Under the pieces are notes generated by a model that saw nothing but the letters and a program-made list of their open reading frames with translations, ran no database searches and had not been told where the DNA came from. DNA of 60,523 nt, taken from assembly GCA_019636535.1 (NCBI GenBank), contig JAHBXK010000021.1:1-60523 (forward strand). The letters are read 5' to 3'. Shown piece after piece: positions 1 to 7,387 of the stretch (the stretch's first letter is position 1; every line of letters begins with the position of its first letter). This DNA comes from Phycisphaeraceae bacterium (GTDB lineage: Bacteria > Planctomycetota > Phycisphaerae > Phycisphaerales > UBA1924). The position numbers and the translations under genes were made by a program.

Positions 1-50
1 CCCCCCCCTCCCCCCCCGCCCCCGCTTCCCCCCCCACTCCCCCACTGGCC
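1..50. repeat. C-rich low-complexity tract at window edge
   Basis: The first 50 bases are almost entirely C on the plus strand, broken by single T, G or A. They sit inside the murJ frame and encode polyglycine on the minus strand. Similar tracts occur at 55.8, 58.1 and 60.4-60.5 kb. Confidence 0.8.
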
Positions 51-1178
51 GAAGAGCAGGCCCACCAGGTCCGTCCGCACCAGGAACAGCCCCGCGCTCG
101 CCGGCAGCCCGATGTAGAGGCTCAGCCGGATCCCGCGTCGGAGCGTCTCGACGAACCGCGCTCCGTCCGAGGCCGTCCGCGCGAGCATCGGGAAAGCCGC
201 CGTCGCCACCGCGATACCGAAGACCCCGAGCGGGAACTGGTAGAGCCGCGTGGTGAAGGCCAGGATCGCGTTCGACCGCTCGTCGAGCGGGTAGGCGACG
301 CCGAGCACCGTGACACCGATCCAGATCGGCCACATCGCGATGAGCATGTCCAGGAACGCGTTCAACTGCAGCGTCCCCGTCCCGATCACCACCGGCACGA
401 ACCGCTTGAAGGCCCGCTTCGCCGCCGGGACCGCCGAGCGCCACGCCGCTGAGCCGACCCGCACCCACCGCGTGTTCCGACGCAGCGCCCACGCGAACGT
501 CACCGCCTGCGTCAGGCCGCTCACCACCGTCACCGCGGCGAGCAGGTACGCCGTCGACGGCTCACCGATCCGCCCCTGCATCAGCCGCCACCCGCCGACG
601 ATCACCACGAACGTGTTGAGGAAGATCGGCCCGGTCATGCTCAGGCCCATCCGACCGCGCACCTGCAGCATCCCCGCCAGGATCGCCGTCACGCAGACCA
701 GCGGCATGAAGGGGAGCATCGCCATGATCAGCGTGATGCTCAATCGCTGCGTCGTGTCCGGGCCGGTGAAGAGCAGGAGGCCCAGCAGCAGCCCCTCCAC
801 CGCGAGCGTCACCGCCACCGTCACCACCCCCAGCGCAGCCACCACCAGCGTCGCCAGTCCGTCCGACTCCCCCCCAATCCCGTTGCGCCCGCTCCCCCGC
901 TCCTCCGCCTCCACCGCCCGCGCGTACTCGGGGATGAAGGCCGCGCTCAGCGCCCCCTCACCGAGCAGCCTGCGGAACATGTTGGGGATCGCGAAGGCCG
1001 CGGCGAAGGCGCTCCCCACCGCCGAGTCGCCGAAGAGGCGGACGATCACCAGGTCGCGGATCAGGCCGAAGAGCCGAGAGAGGAGCGTCACCAGCGACAT
1101 CGACCGCACCGCCCCACCCAGCGACGCCGACACGGGAGAGCCGGGGGACGGGGCGTTGGAAGGCGCGGTGTCGGGCAT
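1..1178 (-). CDS. murJ: MurJ/MviN-type lipid II flippase, C-terminus cut by window edge
   Basis: About 392 codons are present, starting at ATG 1178 (protein begins MPDTAPSNAP) and running off the left edge. The early segment SLVTLLSRLFGLIRDLVIVR matches the MurJ N-terminal signature, and repeated hydrophobic helices follow, as in the MOP exporter fold. MurJ flips lipid II across the inner membrane for peptidoglycan synthesis; that role is from the family. It follows the antiporter gene by 45 bases on the same strand. Oddity: after LVGLLFGQWG the last roughly 14 codons read as glycine with two serines, because the DNA there is a G homopolymer tract. MurJ normally continues with a charged segment here, so this end may be a real insertion or sequence damage at a contig edge. 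Confidence 0.88.
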   Translation of the reverse strand, partial: MPDTAPSNAPSPGSPVSASLGGAVRSMSLVTLLSRLFGLIRDLVIVRLFGDSAVGSAFAAAFAIPNMFRRLLGEGALSAAFIPEYARAVEAEERGSGRNGIGGESDGLATLVVAALGVVTVAVTLAVEGLLLGLLLFTGPDTTQRLSITLIMAMLPFMPLVCVTAILAGMLQVRGRMGLSMTGPIFLNTFVVIVGGWRLMQGRIGEPSTAYLLAAVTVVSGLTQAVTFAWALRRNTRWVRVGSAAWRSAVPAAKRAFKRFVPVVIGTGTLQLNAFLDMLIAMWPIWIGVTVLGVAYPLDERSNAILAFTTRLYQFPLGVFGIAVATAAFPMLARTASDGARFVETLRRGIRLSLYIGLPASAGLFLVRTDLVGLLFGQWGSGGGSGGGGGGG

Positions 1179-1223
1179 GGTCTGCGTGATCGAACCGTTG
1201 TCGGCCGGTCGGCGTGCGTCGGC

Positions 1224-3011
1224 TCACACGCGGATGAACACCGCCCACACCAGCACCAGCACCGGCAGCAGGAACACCACCGAGTAGCCGGCGTAGCCGA
1301 AGAACGAGGGCATCCGCACGCCGGTGCCGTCGCCCGCGCTGTCGACGATCGCCCGCACCATGAAGTTCGGGCCGTTGCCGATGTAGGTCATTGCGCCGAA
1401 GAAGACCGCCCCCAGCGAGATCGCCGTCAGGAGCGCCCGGCCGTCGAAACTGCGGATCATGCCGTCCGGCTCGATCAGGTCGAAGCCGCAGCGGATGAGC
1501 GTCTCGATCCCCGCGGGCGTGAGCGGCAGGTGCAGCACACCCATCGACGCCTGAAGGAAACTGACGTACGTGGGGGCGTTGTCGAGAACGCCCGAGAGCG
1601 CGCCGGTGCCGAAGTAGAACTGGCCCGGCGTCTCGAGCCCGAGTTTGGAGGAGTTGACGGCCAGGTAGCCAAGGGCCGGGGCCATCGTGAGGAAGATGCC
1701 GACGAAGAGGAACCCGACTTCCTTGACGGGCTCGAAGTTGAAGCCGTTGGCCGAGCGGATGTAGGGGCTCCCCATCGTGTAAGCCCCGGCCGCGAGCAGG
1801 ATCTGGAGCGTGGCCCCAACGGGGAAAGCCCCCGAATACCCGAGGCGGTCCTTGAGGAACCCGTCGACAAAGACGCACGCCACGATCGCGATGAGGAACG
1901 CCATCGATCGGCGGCCGATGATCAGACCGTGGTCCCGGTCGTGGCTGACGCCCTCGGCGAGCGCCGCCTCGATGCGACCGACGCGGCTCGTCGGCACACG
2001 TGCGTCGTAGACGTAGAACATCGCCAGGAGCACGCCGTTGACGGCCAGCCACATCGGCCAGAGGTTGGCCAGCGTCCAGAAGAACGGCACGCCCTTGAGA
2101 AAGCCCAGGTAGAGCGGCGGATCGCCGATCGGCGTGAGGCAGCCGCCGCAGTTGCTGACGATGAAGATGAAGAAGACGATGTGCATCGGCCGCAGCCGGC
2201 CCCGGTTGATCCGCATGTACGGGCGGATGAGGAGCATGGAAGCGCCGGTGGTCCCGACGAGGTTGGCGATCACCGCGCCGGTCGCCAAGAGGGCCACGTT
2301 CGTCCGCGCGCAACCGACCGCCTTGACGTTGACCAGGATGCCCCCCGAGGCAACAAAGAGCCCGCCCACCAGCGCGATGAACGAGTAGTACTCCACCGCG
2401 ACGTGCATGATCTCGTGCCGGCCGAAGACACCGAACGCCGAGACGTAGTACGCGGCGACCGCTGCGCCGAGCCCGAGCGCGATGTCGGGGTAGTGGCGGT
2501 GCCAGAAGGGCGCGCTGATGAACGGCATCACGGCGATGCTGAGCAACAGCGCTGCGAACGGCACGCACAACCAGAGCGGGATGAGGGGTCGATGATCGTG
2601 CCCGGCCCCGTGCTCGTCGGCGGAAGCCGAGTCCGGATCGGAGGGAGCGTGGGCGGGAACGGGCGGTGGCGCCTCATGGTCGTCATCGGATCCCTCGCGG
2701 GGCTCAGCGTCCGCCAACGCAACGGACCCGAGAGCGCCGACGGACGTCGCCGGATCACCGGCATCGGAACCGGATTGGCTCCTTTGGCCCCACGGCACGA
2801 GTTCACCCGCCGGCGTTCGCTCGAAACGCTCACCGGTCGGTTCAATCTGAACGACGATCGCCTCGGTCGGCTCTGCCGAGGCATGAACCCCGGCATCGAA
2901 GCGTGCTGGGGCGACCCGAGAGACCAAGGCACCCACCAGCAGGCCCGCGGCGATGCTCAGCAACCAGCAAAGGGGGCCGTGCAGGCCGCGGCGGCCAGAA
3001 CTCGATGCCAT
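1224..3011 (-). CDS. NhaD/ArsB-superfamily sodium:proton antiporter
   Basis: A 595-residue membrane protein with an N-terminal anchor, a polar histidine-containing linker (about residues 40-130) and then many transmembrane helices. The segment NCGGCLTPIGDPPLYLGFLK is characteristic of the NhaD-like antiporter/permease group, with GDPP in the re-entrant transport region. The family exchanges Na+ or Li+ for H+ across the inner membrane; the substrate here is inferred. I chose ATG 3011 because the upstream in-frame GTG at 3065 adds only a polar stretch without support. The long linker before the first core helix is longer than in typical NhaD. Confidence 0.82.
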   Translation of the reverse strand: MASSSGRRGLHGPLCWLLSIAAGLLVGALVSRVAPARFDAGVHASAEPTEAIVVQIEPTGERFERTPAGELVPWGQRSQSGSDAGDPATSVGALGSVALADAEPREGSDDDHEAPPPVPAHAPSDPDSASADEHGAGHDHRPLIPLWLCVPFAALLLSIAVMPFISAPFWHRHYPDIALGLGAAVAAYYVSAFGVFGRHEIMHVAVEYYSFIALVGGLFVASGGILVNVKAVGCARTNVALLATGAVIANLVGTTGASMLLIRPYMRINRGRLRPMHIVFFIFIVSNCGGCLTPIGDPPLYLGFLKGVPFFWTLANLWPMWLAVNGVLLAMFYVYDARVPTSRVGRIEAALAEGVSHDRDHGLIIGRRSMAFLIAIVACVFVDGFLKDRLGYSGAFPVGATLQILLAAGAYTMGSPYIRSANGFNFEPVKEVGFLFVGIFLTMAPALGYLAVNSSKLGLETPGQFYFGTGALSGVLDNAPTYVSFLQASMGVLHLPLTPAGIETLIRCGFDLIEPDGMIRSFDGRALLTAISLGAVFFGAMTYIGNGPNFMVRAIVDSAGDGTGVRMPSFFGYAGYSVVFLLPVLVLVWAVFIRV

Positions 3012-3101
3012 GGAACGATGAACTCCGGGCCTTGGATCGGGGAATCGAGTGGGATGGTACGACAACGGAACCCCGGCGTGGAATCGGGCTCCACGGAGGG
3101 C

Positions 3102-3536
3102 TCATCGCGGCCTGCTGGCGAGCCTCGCGACGATCAGCCCCCCCGCCGTCGCCAGCCCAACACCCGCCCAATTCGCGAAGGCGTCGTCCCACGTCGCGTG
3201 CCGCTGCACGAACGGAAGCCCCTGGCTCCATTCATCGAGGGCAGACCAGATCGCCGCAACCAACCCGCATCGCAGCACCGTCGCCGTTGACCGCCAACTG
3301 CCGAGCAAGCCCGAGGCGATCAACAGCGCTGTCCAAAGCCCGTAGGCCGCAACGTGGATGAAAAGATCCGGCCGGTCGATCCCTTCGACTTCCACGGTGA
3401 GACGCGGCCAGTGGGTCAGGACGAAGAGCCCGAGCGCGTAGGCAAAGAACGCGATGGCGATGGGCCGCCGCTTCCGTAGCGACTCGGCACCCGGATCGAC
3501 CGACCGACCATCACCGATGCGCACAGCCGGCCTCAC
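3102..3536 (-). CDS. VanZ-like membrane protein
   Basis: A 144-residue protein with about four hydrophobic segments. It carries FIHVAAYGLWTALL and, later, DEWSQGLPFVQRHATWDD followed by ANWAGVG, matching the VanZ-like pattern (a Dxx-Q turn followed by D-x-xxN-xxG). The start is GTG 3536, which overlaps the TGA of the ParA gene as GTGA and implies translational coupling. VanZ-like proteins are poorly understood; some affect glycopeptide resistance, and in planctomycetes they often lie near envelope or exosortase genes. Exact role unknown. Confidence 0.75.
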   Translation of the reverse strand: MRPAVRIGDGRSVDPGAESLRKRRPIAIAFFAYALGLFVLTHWPRLTVEVEGIDRPDLFIHVAAYGLWTALLIASGLLGSWRSTATVLRCGLVAAIWSALDEWSQGLPFVQRHATWDDAFANWAGVGLATAGGLIVARLASRPR

Positions 3537-4576
3537 GCCCCCGCTCCGGCGGCCGGCTCGCGAGAGTGCGGACGCACGACCACGCTCGGCGGTCGGGCGG
3601 TCCCGAGTTCGGACTCGCCGGAGTTCGTGCCCGCAACACCCGCGCGTTTGGCGAGCATCGCATCCCACTCACCGATGACGCGCTCGGCGAGCGCCGCGTA
3701 ATCGGCAGCGCCGGGGCAGCTGGAGGCATAGTCGAAGATCGTCTTGCCGAAACTGGGACACTCTGCCAGCTTGATGTTCCGGCGGATGGGTGGGGAGAGC
3801 ACGCGGGCGGTCTTCCAGGGAGACTCGCTGGGAGCCTGCCTGGCCTGCTCGAAGAACTCGACGAGGTCAGCAACGACCTCGCGCGCGTGCGTCGTGGTGG
3901 TGTCGTGCGCACACAGGATGATGCCCGTCACGCGCAGACGCGGATTCACACCCCCGGCGATCATCGAGACGGTCTCGAGCAGTTTGCCCACACCTTGCAG
4001 GGCCAGAAACTGAGCCTGCATGGGGATGAAGACCTCTCGCGCGGTCGCGAGTCCGTTGAGCGTGAGCACGCCGAGCGAAGGAGGGCAATCGATGAGCACG
4101 AAGTCGAAGGGCGGAACCGGACCTGTGCCGCCGTTCGCAATCGCGCTGCAACGCTCGAGCGCCCGTCGCAGGCGCGTGGTTCGATCAGCAGCCGGCACGT
4201 CGGCCAGTTCGGTCTCCGCTGCGGCGAGATCGGTCTCGGAAGGGAGGATCCAGAGTTGGGGGGCGATGCTGAGCATCGCGGACGCGAGAACTTCCGCCGC
4301 CGCGGACGGCTCTTCGGTCAGCACGTCGTAGACCGAGCCTTTGCCACCCGCCAGGCGCGACACCGAGCCGGGATCGACCCCGACGTGGAGCGTCGCGTGC
4401 GCCTGCGGATCCAGATCGATCAGAAGTGTTCGCCTGCCCGCACGGGCGATCGCGGCCGCGAGATTGACCGCGGTGGTCGTCTTGCCCACACCGCCCTTCT
4501 GATTCATAAGGGCGATGCAGCGTGTCGCGTGTTGAGCCGGTGGGGTGCCCCGAACCGGGGGAGGGGACGGATCCAT
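3533..4576 (-). CDS. ParA/Soj-like P-loop ATPase, orphan (no ParB nearby)
   Basis: A 347-residue ParA-family ATPase. The deviant Walker A is MNQKGGVGKTTTAVNLA near residue 27, Walker A' is LLIDLDPQAHAT, and Walker B is FDFVLIDCPPSLG; all key residues are present. Family members dimerise on ATP and position chromosomes, plasmids or protein complexes on nucleoid or membrane. No ParB or parS-like partner is visible. It lies between the WecA-like gene (52 bases upstream) and the VanZ-like gene (4-base overlap) inside the exopolysaccharide locus, which suggests positioning of envelope machinery rather than chromosome segregation. That is inference. The C-terminus ends in a low-complexity tail. Start ATG 4576 was chosen because upstream in-frame sequence does not look coding. 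Confidence 0.88.
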   Translation of the reverse strand: MDPSPPPVRGTPPAQHATRCIALMNQKGGVGKTTTAVNLAAAIARAGRRTLLIDLDPQAHATLHVGVDPGSVSRLAGGKGSVYDVLTEEPSAAAEVLASAMLSIAPQLWILPSETDLAAAETELADVPAADRTTRLRRALERCSAIANGGTGPVPPFDFVLIDCPPSLGVLTLNGLATAREVFIPMQAQFLALQGVGKLLETVSMIAGGVNPRLRVTGIILCAHDTTTTHAREVVADLVEFFEQARQAPSESPWKTARVLSPPIRRNIKLAECPSFGKTIFDYASSCPGAADYAALAERVIGEWDAMLAKRAGVAGTNSGESELGTARPPSVVVRPHSREPAAGAGA

Positions 4577-4628
4577 GGCCGAGTGTACGACCGGCGAGCG
4601 GGACGAACGCCACCAAAAAACCGGGGGC

Positions 4629-6209
4629 TCAGGCTCCCTCGCGAGCGGCTTGGGTTGCGGACTTCGCAGGCGCTGTCGGTTCGCCTTGCCCGAGGTGTTC
4701 GGCTTGCGCCGGCTCATCGGCCGACAACTTCGAAGTTTGAGGTGGGCCGGACACGGCTGACTGGTCCGCCGCACCCGGCTGGATCTTTCGGCGCGACTCG
4801 GCACGGAGCACTTGCCGCTCGATGGCGTCGCGGCGGGCGACCTTGAAACTGGTGACACCGATGAAGGCAGCAAAGACGAGGACGAGCGCGTACGTCACTC
4901 GGCCGCGCTCTTCACTCAGCAGGACGCCGAACACCGCGAACGCAACGCCGATCGCATACAGGGCCAAGACCGCGCCCCGCACCCCAAGCGATCGCTTGAG
5001 CATGTGGTGCAAATGCTGGTCGTCGGCATCGCTGATCTTCTTTCCCGAGATCTTCCGGCGCGCGATCGCCAGCGTGGTGTCGATGATCGGGATCGCGTAG
5101 ATGATCAGGCCTGCAAGCACCAGATGCGTGCGGCCCGTGTCACCGAGGCTCAGCACGATCACGATGGTGATGAACCCCATGAGCAGGCTGCCGCAGTCGC
5201 CCAGGAAGATGGTCGCTGGATTGAAATTGTGGGGCAGGAACCCCAGACATGCTCCGAGCAGGGCCATGCACAGGACGATGCGGGGGGCATCGAACCCGGG
5301 GCCGACGCTGCGGGCGCCGTCGTCGATCAGCGCGAGCGTGAGCGCGATGACCAGTAGCCCGCCGGTCGCGATCGCCGTGACGCCGCTGAGCAATCCATCG
5401 AGCCCGTCGATGAGGTTGCTCGCGTTGCATGCGCCGAGGACGAAGATCGCGATGATCGCCGTACCGACCCAGTAGACGACATCGATCGGAATGACGGCGA
5501 CGCCGAGGTCGATCGTGAAGGCGAGGGTCTCGAATCCACCGGCGATGGTCGTCGGAAGTCCGAGTTGCTTGGCAAGCGGCACGATGACGCCCGCGGCGAC
5601 CTTTACCCCGACGTCCTGCGTGGCGAGCGCTGCGGCGGCGAACAACTGCCCAGCGATCTTGGCGCGGGGATCGATCCCCACGACATCGTCGATGAGCCCG
5701 CAGATCATGATGACGGTCATGCCGAGCAGCACGCTGAGCGGCACTCCGCCTGCGAAGCCGGTCTGCGTCTTGGCGCTGGGATGGAAGTCGATCAGGCCGT
5801 GCAGTGGTGCGGTGTAGGCGAACACGATACCCGCGAGCAGACCGAGATAAACGGCGACGCCGCCCAAGTAGGCAACCGGCATACGGTGCGCCTTGCGGGA
5901 CTCGCTCGGCCGATCGACGATGCCGTGGTGGATCGCCATGACACGCATGAGCGGCGTGACCAGCAACGTGATCACGAATGCGGCGATAAAGACGCCGATG
6001 TAGCCGTGGAAGATGTCGAGCCGCGTGACCGTGTGCTCGCTAAGGCCGGCCGCCGCAGCGAGTTCCTGCACCTGCTCGCTCAGTCGCTCGACTTCGCCCG
6101 AGAGTTGGCTGATCCGCTGCCGGACGGGCTCGCTCGCGGGCAGCGCGTGCTTGGCCGCTCCAGTGACACCCGGCGATTGGAGAATGGTTGGCAGCGGTGA
6201 GGGGATCAT
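4629..6209 (-). CDS. WecA/TagO-like polyprenyl-phosphate sugar-1-phosphate transferase
   Basis: A 526-residue integral membrane enzyme of the MraY/WecA superfamily, about 11 helices. Signature motifs in order are an early Asp pair (GLIDDVVG), NASNLIDGLDGL, FLGDCGSLLMG and the C-terminal histidine box DDQHLHHML. The family transfers a HexNAc-1-phosphate from a UDP-sugar to undecaprenyl phosphate, starting polysaccharide assembly. ATG 6209 overlaps the epimerase stop as ATGA. Oddities: a roughly 68-residue N-terminal extension with a predicted short coiled coil (residues about 30-55) and a roughly 60-residue polar, proline- and alanine-rich C-terminal tail; neither is part of the usual enzyme. 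Confidence 0.88.
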   Translation of the reverse strand: MIPSPLPTILQSPGVTGAAKHALPASEPVRQRISQLSGEVERLSEQVQELAAAAGLSEHTVTRLDIFHGYIGVFIAAFVITLLVTPLMRVMAIHHGIVDRPSESRKAHRMPVAYLGGVAVYLGLLAGIVFAYTAPLHGLIDFHPSAKTQTGFAGGVPLSVLLGMTVIMICGLIDDVVGIDPRAKIAGQLFAAAALATQDVGVKVAAGVIVPLAKQLGLPTTIAGGFETLAFTIDLGVAVIPIDVVYWVGTAIIAIFVLGACNASNLIDGLDGLLSGVTAIATGGLLVIALTLALIDDGARSVGPGFDAPRIVLCMALLGACLGFLPHNFNPATIFLGDCGSLLMGFITIVIVLSLGDTGRTHLVLAGLIIYAIPIIDTTLAIARRKISGKKISDADDQHLHHMLKRSLGVRGAVLALYAIGVAFAVFGVLLSEERGRVTYALVLVFAAFIGVTSFKVARRDAIERQVLRAESRRKIQPGAADQSAVSGPPQTSKLSADEPAQAEHLGQGEPTAPAKSATQAAREGA

Positions 6210-7285
6210 CTCGGATCCTTCACATCGGCAGGTTCACTTCCCGAATCGGGTCTGCGGACGATCTCTTCCGCCAGATCTCGGATCGTCTGGTCGAGCGGAA
6301 TCGATGGGGAGAACGCAATCGTTGCGCAGATGCGTGCGAGATCGGGTTCGCGTTTGCGAAGATCCTCGAATCCGGGGGAATAGGCCTGCTCGTAAGGGAT
6401 GTGTTCGACCGAAGAGGATGACCCGAGCACCCGAACGACCGTTCGAGCCAAATCGGTGATGGAAATCGAGCGAGAGGAACCCACGTTGAAAACCCGACCG
6501 AACGCGGCTTCAGCGGAAGCCAGCCGGGGAAGAGCATCGACGACATCTCGAACGTCGCAGAAACAACGGGTTTGCAAGCCATCGCCGAACACGCGGATCG
6601 GCCGTCCTTCAATGGCCGCCCGAACAAAGTTGGGCAACACCATGCCATATTCACCGACCTGACGGGGGCCAACGGTGTTGAAAAATCTCGCCACGACGAC
6701 CGGCAGACCGTGCCGTGCGTGGTACGCCAGGGCGAGGTACTCATCGATGGCTTTGCTCGCCGCATAACTCCATCGCGTGCGTGTCGTCGGTCCGTAGACG
6801 ACATCGTCGTCCTCACGGAACGGGGAACGGTCGCTCTTGCCGTACACCTCACTGCTCGAGGCGATCAGCGTGGCCGCGCCGGCTCGACCGTCCACAAAGC
6901 CGCGCGTTGGCCCGTGCTCAATCGCGAAGCGCAGCAAGGCTGCCGTGCCCTCAACGTTCGTTTCGATGCAACGGATCGGCTCTTCAACGACCAGGCGAAC
7001 GCCCACCGCCGCGGCAAGGTGATAGATCTCGTCGAATCGCTCGCCAGGTCCGAACGCGCTCAGCGCTTGCCGCAGGTCGGCCTCGATGAATCGAAGCTGA
7101 TCCGCCGAAGTCGGTAGGTTGCTCAGCCGGCCGGTCGAGAGATCGTCGATTACGGTCACATGATCGCCGCGGGAGAGCAGGCACTCGACCAGGTGAGACC
7201 CGATGAACCCCGCCCCGCCCGTCACCAGCGTGCGGCGCGGCGCCCGCTCGTTCCGGTCGTGCTCGTCGCGCGGGAGACTGATCAT
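6206..7285 (-). CDS. NAD-dependent epimerase/dehydratase (extended SDR)
   Basis: A 359-residue extended SDR enzyme. The NAD-binding motif TGGAGFIGSH is at the N-terminus, the catalytic Ser/Thr region is SSSEVYGKS, and the YxxxK dyad is WSYAASK. ARFFNTVGPRQ and the later GDGLQTRCFCDVRDVV match UDP-glucose epimerase / UDP-glucuronate decarboxylase relatives. It likely makes a nucleotide sugar for the polysaccharide; the exact substrate cannot be told from sequence. ATG 7285 was preferred over an in-frame TTG 13 codons upstream; neither has a strong ribosome site. The stop overlaps the start of the WecA-like gene. Confidence 0.87.
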   Translation of the reverse strand: MISLPRDEHDRNERAPRRTLVTGGAGFIGSHLVECLLSRGDHVTVIDDLSTGRLSNLPTSADQLRFIEADLRQALSAFGPGERFDEIYHLAAAVGVRLVVEEPIRCIETNVEGTAALLRFAIEHGPTRGFVDGRAGAATLIASSSEVYGKSDRSPFREDDDVVYGPTTRTRWSYAASKAIDEYLALAYHARHGLPVVVARFFNTVGPRQVGEYGMVLPNFVRAAIEGRPIRVFGDGLQTRCFCDVRDVVDALPRLASAEAAFGRVFNVGSSRSISITDLARTVVRVLGSSSSVEHIPYEQAYSPGFEDLRKREPDLARICATIAFSPSIPLDQTIRDLAEEIVRRPDSGSEPADVKDPR

Positions 7286-7387
7286 AACGGCGGGTATAAC
7301 CGAACTGGGTGCAAGAGCCTCCAATCCGGCCGGACAATCCGACTCGCATGGGCTCGCATAACCGAGCGTATCCCTGGGCGGATGCGA

